A DNA stretch of 64,000 bases from a bacterium (GCA_018654605.1 JABILG010000019.1:24742-88741); one strand, 5' to 3'. Shown: positions 53,625-62,257, counted from the stretch's first letter. Notes: a model not told the origin generated them from the sequence alone. Translations and numbers: made by a program.

Positions 53625-55265
53625 ATGAATAGAAATATTAAAGTTGGCGTTGTACAAATGAATTCTCATGTGGGAGCTATTGATTATAATTTAAAAAAAA
53701 TAATCAAATTCATTAAGTTAGGAAGAAATAGAAAAGTTGATTTGCTTTGTTTCCCTGAGCTTGCTCTCGTTGGCTATCCACCAGAAGACTTGCTATTAAG
53801 CAAGAACTTTCTAAAAGCAACTGAATTAGCGGTTAAACAAATTCAAAGAATAGATAAAAACATTTCTTATATAGTAGGCTATCCCAAACTTATAGGAGGT
53901 AAACTTTATAATGTTGCAGGAGTATTTATTCATGGCGAACTAAAGTATGAATATAAAAAGATTCGTTTGCCTAATTATGGCGTATTTGATGAACAAAGAT
54001 ATTTTGAAACCGGTGAAGAGCCTCTTATCTTTAAATTTAAGAATAGAAATATATGTTTAACAATATGTGAAGATATTTGGAATGATTTTAAAATATCTCA
54101 AGGTTCATCAAAGGAATATTTACCAGATTTATTGATTAATCTTTCAGCCTCTCCTTTTAATATTAGAAAGCAAAATGAACGTTTAAAGCTTCTTGGTAAT
54201 ATTGCAAGAAAAAATAACATAGAAGTGGTGTACTCGAACCTAGTTGGAGGTCAAGATGAAGTCGTTTTTGATGGCAATAGCTTTTTTTTAGATTGTGAAG
54301 GAAGAATGATTTCAAAAGCACAGGAATTTCAAGAAGAGCTTAAGATACAGGACTTAAATTATAAGAAAGAAAATAAAAAACCCTTTTTTAAGCGAAAAAA
54401 TAAACAGGATAATTTATCCAGTATATTTTCTGCTTTATCAATTGGATTAAGAGATTATGTGATTAAAAATGGCTTCAAAAAAGTAGTAATTGGAATCTCA
54501 GGAGGAATAGATTCTGCCTTGGTATCCGCAATAGCTGTTAAATCCTTAGGTCCAAAGAATGTTTTAGGAATTGCAATGCCATCCAAATTTAATTCAGAAC
54601 TTAGCCTAAAACTTGCACAAATGCTATCTGCAAATTTAGGCTTTAGATTAAAAGTCTCTTCTATACAAGAAATCTTTCAAAAAAATTTAGAATTGTTAAG
54701 TAAAAAGATATATGGAAAGACATCCTTCGATGCAACAGAAGAGAACCTGCAAGCTAGAATTAGAGCTAATATACTGATGGCTACCTCGAATAAGATAGGA
54801 TCCTTACTTTTATCGACAGGAAATAAAAGCGAGATAAGTGTGGGTTATTCAACGCTTTATGGTGATGCCGCTGGTGGCATTGCGATTTTGAAGGATATCC
54901 CCAAGATATTAGTTTATGATCTTGCAAGGTTCTATAACTCTCAAAATAGCTCGAACTTGATACCAAATAAGATAATATCAAGAGACCCATCTGCCGAGTT
55001 AAGAGCGAATCAAAAAGATTCTGATTCACTTCCACCCTATAGGATCTTAGATAAAATCTTAGAAGCATATATTGAGGGAGGTAAAGAAGTCAGTGAAATA
55101 TCTAGACTATTAAAAGTTCAGAAATCATTAGTTAGGAAAATAATTAATAAGATTAATGATAGTGAATTTAAGAGGAAGCAAGGCCCGCCAGGAATAAAGA
55201 TAACATCAAAGGCTTTTGGGAGAGATAGAAGATATCCTATTACTAACGGTTTTAAAGAAGCTTGA
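53625..55265 (+). CDS. nadE: Glutamine-dependent NAD+ synthetase
   Basis: NadE amidates nicotinate adenine dinucleotide to NAD. The 546-residue protein joins an N-terminal nitrilase-type glutaminase with catalytic Glu in CFPELALVGYPPEDLL, Lys in KIRLPNYGVFDEQRYF and Cys in LTICEDIWND. The C-terminal synthetase has the ATP P-loop GISGGIDSALV and STGNKSEISVGYSTLYGDAAGG. It therefore uses glutamine and needs no external ammonia. There is no Shine-Dalgarno before the ATG, consistent with a leaderless message from the promoter at 53607. With nadA, nadB and nadC it covers most of de novo NAD synthesis. Only nadD is missing from the window. Confidence 0.95.
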   Translation: MNRNIKVGVVQMNSHVGAIDYNLKKIIKFIKLGRNRKVDLLCFPELALVGYPPEDLLLSKNFLKATELAVKQIQRIDKNISYIVGYPKLIGGKLYNVAGVFIHGELKYEYKKIRLPNYGVFDEQRYFETGEEPLIFKFKNRNICLTICEDIWNDFKISQGSSKEYLPDLLINLSASPFNIRKQNERLKLLGNIARKNNIEVVYSNLVGGQDEVVFDGNSFFLDCEGRMISKAQEFQEELKIQDLNYKKENKKPFFKRKNKQDNLSSIFSALSIGLRDYVIKNGFKKVVIGISGGIDSALVSAIAVKSLGPKNVLGIAMPSKFNSELSLKLAQMLSANLGFRLKVSSIQEIFQKNLELLSKKIYGKTSFDATEENLQARIRANILMATSNKIGSLLLSTGNKSEISVGYSTLYGDAAGGIAILKDIPKILVYDLARFYNSQNSSNLIPNKIISRDPSAELRANQKDSDSLPPYRILDKILEAYIEGGKEVSEISRLLKVQKSLVRKIINKINDSEFKRKQGPPGIKITSKAFGRDRRYPITNGFKEA

Positions 55266-55286
55266 TAAAATCTTATCAAATAAGAT
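55262..55286 (+). other. Two mutually exclusive AT-rich hairpins between nadE and tyrS
   Basis: TTGATAA (55262-55268) can pair with TTATCAA (55273-55279). ATCTTAT (55270-55276) can instead pair with ATAAGAT (55280-55286). The two seven-pair stems share bases, so only one can form. The first includes the nadE stop codon. Both are AT-rich and weak, so a switch function is speculative. Confidence 0.3.
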
Positions 55287-55297
55287 AATATATTAAA

Positions 55298-56491
55298 ATG
55301 GAATTTCTTGAACCAAAAAAGCAGCTTAAAATAATACTTGAGAATGTAATAGACATAGTTCCAGAAGCAGAACTATTGGAGAAATTATCTAAATCATTTG
55401 AAACAAAAGCGCCACTTAAAATTAAGGCAGGTTTTGATCCTACATCTTCCGATTTACACTTGGGCCACTCTCTTTTGTTAAAAAAATTGAAGGTTTTTCA
55501 AGACCTGGGCCATGAGATTAATTTCTTAATTGGTGACTTCACAGCTATGATTGGTGATCCAACTGGAAGAGACAAGACTAGAAAGCCACTTAGCGCAGAT
55601 GAGATTGAGGTTAATGCTGCAACCTATAAGGATCAGATGTTTAAGGTTTTAAATAAAGAAAGAGTTCAAATTTTTTATAATTCTAAATGGTTTAATAGCT
55701 TTGATTTAAAAGACCTTATCGGCCTATCTTCTTTAGAGAACGTTGCAAGGTTACTCGAGAGAGATGATTTTAAAAAAAGGTACAAAGCAGGGGAGGCTAT
55801 AACTGTTACAGAGTTTCTTTATCCAATACTTCAAGCCTACGATTCAGTTGTTCTTTCCTCCGATGTAGAACTAGGTGGAACAGACCAGAGGTTTAATATT
55901 TTACTAGGTAGACAAATCCAAAAAGCTTTTAATGTCTCTCAACAGGTGGGCGTCTTTCTTCCTATACTTGAGGGGCTAGATGGTACAATGAAGATGTCAA
56001 AAAGCTTGAATAATTATATCGGACTTAATGATTCTTGTGATGAAATTTTTGGTAAGACTATGTCAATTTCTGATGAATTGATGACAAGATATATAGAACT
56101 TCTCTTCGCAAATGACAGCCTTTTCTTTGGGGGCATTGATAACCCACTAGAAAAGAAGAAGGCTCTGGCTATGAAAATTGTTGAAGAATACCATAGTATA
56201 GAGTTGTCAGAGTTGGCTAGGAGTAATTTTGAAAGTAAGTTTAGTAAGAAAGATTTTCCTGATGATTTAGATGTAATTATAATTGAAATAAAACAAAAAA
56301 AGTTCTTAGACGTACTCTCAGAAATCACGGGTCAATCTTTTTCAAGGTCAGAATTAAAAAGGCTTATTAAAGATAAGGCAGTTGAAGTAAATGGGGAGAG
56401 GTTCACTTCCTTAGACACTTTACCTTCCCTTGAAAGCTACTGGAAGATTAAGCTAGGTAAAAGGAATTTTTATAAAGTCAAAATAAAGTAA
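55298..56491 (+). CDS. tyrS: Tyrosyl-tRNA synthetase
   Basis: The 397-residue class I synthetase has the HIGH-type motif in PTSSDLHLGHSLLL, the tyrosine/tRNA region LYPILQAYDSVVL with GGTDQRFNILLGR, KMSKSLNNYIGL as KMSKS, and a C-terminal S4 RNA-binding domain (SRSELKRLIKDKAVEVNGE). The order PTSSDLHLGH matches the TyrZ-like branch of TyrRS. It follows nadE after 32 bases with no T-box. Its stop codon overlaps the 3' end of the RNase P RNA on the opposite strand. Confidence 0.95.
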   Translation: MEFLEPKKQLKIILENVIDIVPEAELLEKLSKSFETKAPLKIKAGFDPTSSDLHLGHSLLLKKLKVFQDLGHEINFLIGDFTAMIGDPTGRDKTRKPLSADEIEVNAATYKDQMFKVLNKERVQIFYNSKWFNSFDLKDLIGLSSLENVARLLERDDFKKRYKAGEAITVTEFLYPILQAYDSVVLSSDVELGGTDQRFNILLGRQIQKAFNVSQQVGVFLPILEGLDGTMKMSKSLNNYIGLNDSCDEIFGKTMSISDELMTRYIELLFANDSLFFGGIDNPLEKKKALAMKIVEEYHSIELSELARSNFESKFSKKDFPDDLDVIIIEIKQKKFLDVLSEITGQSFSRSELKRLIKDKAVEVNGERFTSLDTLPSLESYWKIKLGKRNFYKVKIK

Positions 56492-56848
56492 GTGGGTTAG
56501 TAAGCCGAATTCTGTTTTATGTGATCATCTATCTAGGATAATAATTACTTATTACCTCAAGCGACCCACCCCGAAGCATTTGGAAAGGATACCAGCTTCT
56601 ATACATGGTCTTTCTCCTGGCGGGGTTTGCCTTGCCAGTCCCTGTTACCAGAAACTGCGGTGGTCTCTTACACCACCTTTTCACCCTTACCATCAATATC
56701 ACGTGTTTATTAATGGCGGTTATTTTCTGTGGCACTTTCCATTGCCTTTCGACACCTGGGGGTTACCCAGCACCAATTCCTTTAGGAGTTCGGACTTTCC
56801 TCTTGTATCTGTGCAAAGCCAAGATACAAGCGATCACTCAACCCACTT
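56490..56848 (-). ncRNA. rnpB: RNase P RNA, bacterial class A
   Basis: On the minus strand the 5' end AAGTGGGTT and the 3' end AACCCACTT form helix P1. Near the 5' end comes the conserved GAGGAAAGTCCGAACTCC, followed by the CR region GGGTAACCCCCAGG, GAAAGTGCCACAGAAA, GGTAAGGGTGAAAAGGTG and TAAGAGACCACCGC. The 3' conserved GAATTCGGCTTAC closes the catalytic core. At about 359 bases it is a typical type A RNA. It directly follows RNase HI (11 bases) and ends on the tyrS stop codon, with no room for an intrinsic terminator. Confidence 0.97.
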
Positions 56849-56859
56849 AGGATAATTAT

Positions 56860-57264
56860 TTACGAGATTGCCTCTTTTGCAAGTTTATCTGCGACCGTAT
56901 TTTGCTCCCTTGGTATATAACTTAGGGAAAAGCCGCATTTAATTTTACTTCTCAGTGCCTGAGCTTTTATCAGGAGTATTGAAAGGTTTTGTTCTTTACA
57001 TTTCCATTTCTTATTAAATTGCATGCAAATAAGTTGAGAATCTGAAAAAATATCTATTCTTTCAAACGACTCATTTTTTTTAATTATAGTTTCTAGACTA
57101 AAGATTAAAGCCTCATATTCTGCGATATTATTAGTTACGATTCCTTCTAAAGGTGAGGAAATTTTTTCTTCTATATCATTGTAAGTCATATAAATGCCCA
57201 CACCGCCAGAACCGGGATTTGGTTGACAGGCTCCATCTATAAAAACTTTTAGATTATGTTTCAT
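56860..57264 (-). CDS. RNase HI-family protein
   Basis: The 134-residue protein degrades RNA in RNA/DNA hybrids. The four catalytic acidic residues are visible: Asp in KVFIDGACQPNPGSGGVG, Glu in NNIAEYEALIF, Asp in DIFSDSQLICMQ and Asp in REQNTVADKLAKEA. It is shorter than E. coli RNase HI and lacks its basic protrusion, as in the archaeal-type or RnhC-like group. It lies between the zinc-ribbon gene (5 bases) and rnpB (11 bases). Confidence 0.9.
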   Translation of the reverse strand: MKHNLKVFIDGACQPNPGSGGVGIYMTYNDIEEKISSPLEGIVTNNIAEYEALIFSLETIIKKNESFERIDIFSDSQLICMQFNKKWKCKEQNLSILLIKAQALRSKIKCGFSLSYIPREQNTVADKLAKEAIS

Positions 57265-57269
57265 TTGAA

Positions 57270-57977
57270 CTAAGTAATCTTCGGAATGAGAATTTTTTTA
57301 CAGCAAGGAGTAAGAACAATTTCCTTACTTTGTAAAACTTTAATGTAAACTTGTGGGGGAATTTTCATATTGCAATGACCACAAACTTCTCCACGAGTTT
57401 CGGCTATTATTGGGGGATTATTGTTTGAACTAAGTCTTTCGTAAATCTTTAGGAAATCTTTATCTACTTCTTTTATTAGCTTTGCTCTTTCATCATCTAA
57501 AAGCCCAACTTCTTCTTTCGAATCATTTAGCTCTTTTTCTAGTTCAGAGATTTCATCTTTCATAGGCAGTATTTCTTCTTGAAAGTTTGCATTCCTGACC
57601 TCAGAATCTTTTTTACAAGATTCTATTTCTTCCATAGCTTTAATTTGGTTATCTTCAATTTCGATTTTTCTTCTCTTTAAGTCACCAGTTTCTTTTTCAA
57701 GAGCCTCAAGTTCTTCTTTAGTTTTAACTCTCATAACTTTCTCAGCATTAGCTCTAACTTTATCTTCGATATCTGCGATATCATCTTGGAGATTCGTCGA
57801 TATTGACTCTAGCTCAGAAATTTTTTGTGATAAATTTTTAATTTTAGTTTCCTCAGAATTAATTCTATTATTAAGAGAAAAAATCTTATTAGGAAGTTCT
57901 CTAAAATTATTTTGAATCTTCAGTATTTCGATATCTAAATTTTGAATTACTAATAATGGTTTAATTTTCTCTATCAT
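57270..57977 (-). CDS. Coiled-coil protein with C-terminal C4 zinc ribbon (COG1579 family)
   Basis: The 235-residue protein is a long antiparallel coiled coil (about 10-180, heptad-rich in Lys, Glu and Leu) followed by a zinc ribbon with CGHCNMKIPPQV and TPCCKK. This is the COG1579 architecture, with HP0958-like members that bind RNA or flagellar components in some species. No flagellar genes are present, so its role here is open. It sits 14 bases downstream of a tRNA gene and 5 upstream of RNase HI, which suggests an RNA-related role. Confidence 0.85.
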   Translation of the reverse strand: MIEKIKPLLVIQNLDIEILKIQNNFRELPNKIFSLNNRINSEETKIKNLSQKISELESISTNLQDDIADIEDKVRANAEKVMRVKTKEELEALEKETGDLKRRKIEIEDNQIKAMEEIESCKKDSEVRNANFQEEILPMKDEISELEKELNDSKEEVGLLDDERAKLIKEVDKDFLKIYERLSSNNNPPIIAETRGEVCGHCNMKIPPQVYIKVLQSKEIVLTPCCKKILIPKIT

Positions 57978-57991
57978 TTCAATCTCTTTCC

Positions 57992-58065
57992 TGGGCCCAA
58001 CTGGATTCGAACCAGTGACCGCCCGGTTATGAGCCGGGAGCTCTAACCAACTGAGCTATGGGCCC
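57992..58065 (-). tRNA. tRNA with CAU anticodon (elongator Met or Ile2)
   Basis: On the minus strand a 74-base cloverleaf begins GGGCCCA-TAGCTCAGTTGGTTAGAGC. It has anticodon stem CCCGG/CCGGG around CTCATAA and a T arm CTGG-TTCGAAT-CCAG, and ends in TGGGCCC with discriminator A. The CAU anticodon means either elongator methionine or isoleucine-AUA with lysidine at position 34. The mismatch-free GGGCCC acceptor rules out initiator tRNA. CCA is not encoded. Confidence 0.93.
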
Positions 58066-58085
58066 TAGGATGCAATAAAAGCCTT

Positions 58086-58114
58086 ATCCTATTTAATAAA
58101 AAATGTTTTGTCAA
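58086..58114 (-). promoter_or_regulatory. Promoter of the tRNA-CAU / zinc-ribbon / RNase HI / rnpB unit
   Basis: On the minus strand TTGACA (58114-58109, perfect) and TAGGAT (58091-58086) are separated by 17 bases. The start would be near 58079, about 14 bases before the tRNA. This is one of the best promoter matches in the window and points to heavy transcription of the stable RNAs. Confidence 0.75.
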
Positions 58115-58157
58115 TCTGAAAGACCCAACAGAAATATTCTACACGCTATAGCGATGA

Positions 58158-58185
58158 TTGACAGAGATTAAGATAAATTTATAAT
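58158..58185 (+). promoter_or_regulatory. Consensus promoter of the cytochrome oxidase operon
   Basis: TTGACA (58158-58163) and TATAAT (58180-58185) are both perfect hexamers, separated by 16 bases. The start would be near 58192, leaving a leader of about 17 bases without a visible Shine-Dalgarno before the SCO1 ATG. It stands back to back with the tRNA promoter. Confidence 0.8.
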
Positions 58186-58208
58186 ATTTATTCCCGTTTG
58201 CATTATAT

Positions 58209-59003
58209 ATGAAAAATTTACTTATATTTATATTATTTTTAACTTCTTGTATGTCAGCCCTAGCTGTATCAGACGAGTCTATTATAAAAAACGATGTTGG
58301 ATGGATAGAAAAGTTAGGAGAGAACATTAACTCTAAGGCTAATATCACTGATAACAAAAATATTACAAAAAAGTTTGAAGATTTTTTAGACAAAGATAAA
58401 CCCACAGTCTTAGTATTGGCTTATTATTCTTGTCCTAAAATGTGTACGTTCTTACTAAATGGTGTACTAGAGGCGGTTAATTCCACAGAGAAGATTAGAC
58501 CTGGGCTTGATTATAATTTAGTAACATTAAGTTTTGATAAGAAGGACAACCATGAAACTTCAAACCTTAAACAACAAAAATACAACAAAAACATTGGTTC
58601 AAATGAGCAATGGAGCTTTTATTCTGCCGATAGTGCCAATATAGAAGCCATTACAAGTTCGGTAGGATTTAAATTTACGCCCGATGGGGATGATTTTGCT
58701 CATCCTGCTGGTATAATATTTTTGACAAAAGAGGGAAAGATTTCCAGATACTTATCTGGGGTGCTTTTTGATTCTAAAGATTTCAAGTTAGCATTGCTTG
58801 AAGCATCCGATGGAGTAATAGGTAAGTCTTCGTTGTCAGATAAAGTTCTCCTCTATTGTTATGGTTTTGACCCGGTAGGAAAGAAGTTTGCTCTACAAGC
58901 TTTGAACGTTATAAAGCTTGGCGGCGTGATAACTTTAATATTCATGACTATATTTATGTTTTTTATGTGGTTTAAAAAAAACAATGAAGGAGAAACTAAA
59001 TGA
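58209..59003 (+). CDS. SCO1/SenC-family copper chaperone for cytochrome oxidase
   Basis: SCO proteins load copper into the CuA site of oxidase subunit II. The 264-residue protein has an N-terminal export signal with a possible lipobox (LTSC, Cys14). A thioredoxin-like domain carries the copper CxxxC as C75-P-K-M-C79 and the third ligand His in DDFAHPAGIIF. A C-terminal membrane helix (GGVITLIFMTIFMFFMWF) follows, giving two possible anchors. It opens the cox operon behind a consensus promoter. The coxB ATG overlaps its stop by four bases, which supports a role in assembling this oxidase. Confidence 0.9.
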   Translation: MKNLLIFILFLTSCMSALAVSDESIIKNDVGWIEKLGENINSKANITDNKNITKKFEDFLDKDKPTVLVLAYYSCPKMCTFLLNGVLEAVNSTEKIRPGLDYNLVTLSFDKKDNHETSNLKQQKYNKNIGSNEQWSFYSADSANIEAITSSVGFKFTPDGDDFAHPAGIIFLTKEGKISRYLSGVLFDSKDFKLALLEASDGVIGKSSLSDKVLLYCYGFDPVGKKFALQALNVIKLGGVITLIFMTIFMFFMWFKKNNEGETK

Positions 59004-59941
59004 AATGGTTACCAGAATCAGCTTCGACATTTGCACCCGGTGTTGATCTTATATTATGGTTAGTAACAATAATATCTGTTATATCTTGTGTGCTAATTGC
59101 ATTTCTCTTAATCTATTTTGTAATTAAATATAGAAGGAAAACGGAGAATGATCAGACTCCGGCAATTACCCATGATAGTTTCTTGGAAACTTTGTGGACC
59201 GTAATACCTACGATTCTATGTATTGTGATATTTATATACGGATATGTTTACTATGATCAATATACAGTTACACCAAAAAATGCTGTTGAGGTAAATGTTA
59301 CTGCTAAACAGTGGCTTTGGAGCTTTGATTATTCAAATGGTAAAAAAACATTAAACGAGCTTTATGTGCCCGTTGATCAGCCGATTAGGCTTGTTATGCA
59401 GTCTGATGATGTTCTTCACAGTTTCTTTGTTCCTGCATTTAGAGTAAAGCAAGATGTAATGGGAAATAGGTATACTTATATAAACTTTACTGCCACAAAA
59501 GAAGGAGTCTATGATCTTTACTGTACGGAATATTGCGGTACAGCACATTCAGATATGTTAGGAAAAGTTCATGTGTTATCCAAAGCAAAATTTGCATCTT
59601 GGCAAGATGGATCTGCCGATAAAGTCAAAAAGGCTTCCGCAGCTAGCATCCCACCTGCCGAATTGGGCAAGCAATTATATTCAAACAAAGGTTGTCTAGC
59701 TTGTCATAGTATAGATGGAGCTAACGGGGTCGGACCCTCATGGAAAGGACTGTTTGCAAAGAATAGGGTTTTTACGGATGGAGCTTCAGCTATAGCAGAT
59801 GAAAATTATATCAAGGAATCTATATTGTATCCGGGAGAGAAAATGGTCGAGGGTTATGGACCAGTTATGCCTTCCTATAAAGGCTTATTAGATGATGATG
59901 AGATAACAGCTATCATTGAATATATAAAGACATTAAAATAA
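59000..59941 (+). CDS. coxB: Cytochrome c oxidase subunit II fused to cytochrome c
   Basis: The 313-residue protein has two N-terminal membrane helices (about 16-40 and 65-85). A cupredoxin domain carries the CuA ligands H140, C175, E177, C179, H183 and M186 (DVLHSFF and CTEYCGTAHSDM). A C-terminal cytochrome c domain has heme-binding C232-L-A-C-H236 and a Met in PVMPSYKG as likely axial ligand. The fusion is typical of caa3-type oxidases, which carry their own electron-entry heme. Four-base overlap with SCO1 indicates coupling. Confidence 0.95.
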   Translation: MKWLPESASTFAPGVDLILWLVTIISVISCVLIAFLLIYFVIKYRRKTENDQTPAITHDSFLETLWTVIPTILCIVIFIYGYVYYDQYTVTPKNAVEVNVTAKQWLWSFDYSNGKKTLNELYVPVDQPIRLVMQSDDVLHSFFVPAFRVKQDVMGNRYTYINFTATKEGVYDLYCTEYCGTAHSDMLGKVHVLSKAKFASWQDGSADKVKKASAASIPPAELGKQLYSNKGCLACHSIDGANGVGPSWKGLFAKNRVFTDGASAIADENYIKESILYPGEKMVEGYGPVMPSYKGLLDDDEITAIIEYIKTLK

Positions 59942-59988
59942 TTTATTGTATAATTAAAAAAGCTATGGTTTAAAAAGGAGAACGTTAT

Positions 59989-61584
59989 ATGTCAGAAGAG
60001 CAGGAAAAAAATTATTTAGACAACGGTGAAGGATTCCGCTCATGGTTTTTCACTGTTGACCATAAAAGAATAGGCGTAATGTATTTGTGGGCAATAGGTG
60101 TTTTTTTCATTGTAGCTGCCATTGCATCTTTCTTGCTTAGAGCAGAGCATTTAACGCCAGGGCCAACAATTGTCAACGCTGATACTTATAATGTTTTATT
60201 TACTCTTCATGGGTCAATGATGGTTTTTTTATTTATTGTCCCAGGAGTTGCGGCTAGCTTTGGAAACTTCTTAATTCCATTAATGATTGGAGCAAAAGAT
60301 GTTATTTTTCCAAAATTGAATTTATATAGTTTTTGGCTCTATTTAGCAGGCGCCCTAATCTTTATGTTAGCATTGGCTGCTCCAGCTGATACAGGTTGGA
60401 CTTTTTATACTCCTTACTCAATAGAGACGGGTGCAAATGTAATTTTAATTACTTTTGGAGTCTTTGTCTTAGGATTTTCTTCAATTTTAACAGGAATAAA
60501 TTTTATAGTTACTATGCATAAATTAAGAGCACCAGGTATGACTTGGGATAGGCTTCCTCTCTTTTGTTGGGCTGCTTATGCAACATCATTACTCCAAGTT
60601 TTAGCAACACCAGTTGTTGGTATCACATTATTGTTGTTAATTGGAGAAAGATATTTTGGTTTAGGCTTCTTTGACCCTGCTAAAGGCGGCGACCCAGTCA
60701 TGTTCCAACATTTCTTTTGGTTCTATTCTCATCCTGCGGTTTACATTATGATTTTGCCTGCTATGGGAATTGTCTCCGAAATTATGCCAGTATTTGCAAG
60801 AAAGCCGATTTTTGGCTATAAGGCAATTGCATATGCAAGTTTAGCAATCGCCCTAATTAGCTTCCTTGTTTGGGGCCACCATATGTTTGTTAGTGGTCAA
60901 TCTAAATTAGTAAATATAATTTTCTCAGTTATAACTTACGCTGTCGCAGTTCCCACCGCTATTAAAGTTTTTAATTGGCTGTGGACTCTTTATAAGGGGT
61001 CAATTGAGTTGAGTACGGCAATGTTATATTCATTAGCTTTTATTTTTCTTTTTACAATCGGAGGGCTTACCGGCCTCTTCTTAGGTGCACTTGCTGCAGA
61101 CGTACATTTGCATGATACTTATTTTGTTGTCGCGCATATGCACTACGTTATGATTGGAGGGACAGTGTTTGGTTTCTTTGCGGCTCTTCATTTTTGGTAT
61201 CCCAAAATGTGGGGACGTATGTTCGATGAATTTAAAGCCAAGATAGCTTTTGTTCTTATCTTTATCGGTTTTAATGTTGCATTTTTTCCACAATTTATTA
61301 TGGGAACACTTGGTATGCCAAGAAGGTATTTTAATTACGCTCCAGAATTCCAGTCACTACATGTAGTTTCAACTTATGGTACATGGATAATTGGAATAGG
61401 GTTTATTTTGATGCTTTGGAATTTAATGAGGCCCTTGCCTGGAAAAGCACCAGCCAATCCTTATAACTCTTTGTCTTTAGAATGGAGCATGGATTCACCT
61501 CCTGGGACTTTTAATTTTGATGATATTCCTACTGTTACTGAGCCTGTATATAATTATGGCACAAAGATAGAGGAGGGGGCCTAG
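59989..61584 (+). CDS. coxA: Cytochrome c oxidase subunit I, type A2
   Basis: The 531-residue, twelve-helix subunit holds heme a, heme a3 and CuB. Heme a ligand His74 is in TLHGSMMVF. CuB ligands are H248, H297 and H298 ([17 protein letters not shown]). Heme ligands are in [14 protein letters not shown]. Tyr252, the residue expected to cross-link to His248, is present. The motif reads YSHPAVY instead of GHPEVY. The D-channel Glu is absent and Tyr246-Ser247 take its place, the definition of type A2. An AAGGAG ribosome binding site precedes the ATG in a 47-base gap after coxB. Confidence 0.96.
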   Translation: MSEEQEKNYLDNGEGFRSWFFTVDHKRIGVMYLWAIGVFFIVAAIASFLLRAEHLTPGPTIVNADTYNVLFTLHGSMMVFLFIVPGVAASFGNFLIPLMIGAKDVIFPKLNLYSFWLYLAGALIFMLALAAPADTGWTFYTPYSIETGANVILITFGVFVLGFSSILTGINFIVTMHKLRAPGMTWDRLPLFCWAAYATSLLQVLATPVVGITLLLLIGERYFGLGFFDPAKGGDPVMFQHFFWFYSHPAVYIMILPAMGIVSEIMPVFARKPIFGYKAIAYASLAIALISFLVWGHHMFVSGQSKLVNIIFSVITYAVAVPTAIKVFNWLWTLYKGSIELSTAMLYSLAFIFLFTIGGLTGLFLGALAADVHLHDTYFVVAHMHYVMIGGTVFGFFAALHFWYPKMWGRMFDEFKAKIAFVLIFIGFNVAFFPQFIMGTLGMPRRYFNYAPEFQSLHVVSTYGTWIIGIGFILMLWNLMRPLPGKAPANPYNSLSLEWSMDSPPGTFNFDDIPTVTEPVYNYGTKIEEGA

Positions 61585-61585
61585 C

Positions 61586-62248
61586 ATGGGAATTTTTGGA
61601 ATAACCAGCAAGTTAATTAAGTCAATTGCTTATCCATCTGAGATGGTCCCGTCAATAGAAGAGGATGATGGGCACCATCATTTTGATGCTGTAACAGAAC
61701 ATGAAGGTGCCAAGCTAGGAATGTGGCTTTTCCTTGCAACTGAACTCTTGCTTTTTGGTGGGCTTTTTGCGGCGTACGCGATTTATCGGGCTAAATATCC
61801 CGAAATGTTTATGCAGGGATCTAAGAGTTTGGATGTTGTTTTAGGTTCAGTTAACACTGTTATTTTGATTTTTAGCAGCTTGACTGTTGCTATTGCGGTT
61901 AAAGCTATACAAGAAAATAGGATTAAATTAGTAAAAATAATGCTTTGGGTGACAATCATATGTGCCGCAATTTTTGCTGTTAATAAATACTTTGAATATA
62001 CATACAAGTTCGGAAAAGGAATTTTCCCCGGAACCGATATTTTTTATTCAATTTATTTTGCAGCCACTGGCGTTCATATGCTACATGTTTTTATAGGCAT
62101 GGCAGTGCTCGGGGTTCTCTTACGTAAAGTATATAAAGGTAAGTACTCTAAAGATAACTATACAGCAATAGAAATTGGAGGGTTATATTGGCATTTGGTG
62201 GATTTAATATGGATTTACCTTTTTCCTTTATTGTACCTGGTAGGTTAA
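61586..62248 (+). CDS. coxC: Cytochrome c oxidase subunit III
   Basis: The 220-residue protein has five membrane segments. KLGMWLFLATELLLFGGLFAAY and HMLHVFIGMAVLGVL with GGLYWHLVDLIWIYLFPLLYL at the end are the family signature. The His-rich DDGHHHFD stretch precedes the first helix. It is the short five-helix form that lacks the first two helices of mitochondrial subunit III, as in caa3 oxidases. It starts one base after coxA. Confidence 0.94.
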   Translation: MGIFGITSKLIKSIAYPSEMVPSIEEDDGHHHFDAVTEHEGAKLGMWLFLATELLLFGGLFAAYAIYRAKYPEMFMQGSKSLDVVLGSVNTVILIFSSLTVAIAVKAIQENRIKLVKIMLWVTIICAAIFAVNKYFEYTYKFGKGIFPGTDIFYSIYFAATGVHMLHVFIGMAVLGVLLRKVYKGKYSKDNYTAIEIGGLYWHLVDLIWIYLFPLLYLVG

Positions 62249-62257
62249 GGAGTTTTT

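Noticed and set aside
53601..53669. Longer start of the S41 protease
   Set aside because: It overlaps nadE head to head. The export signal begins at the internal ATG 53600.
55266..55297. T-box leader before tyrS, and likewise before thrS and leuS
   Set aside because: The gaps are 13 to 48 bases, too short for a T-box, and show no T-box sequence.
56529..56855. Three overlapping reading frames of 68-91 codons on both strands
   Set aside because: They lie inside the RNase P RNA. Helix P1 and the conserved core blocks explain the sequence, and the frames have no protein-like features.
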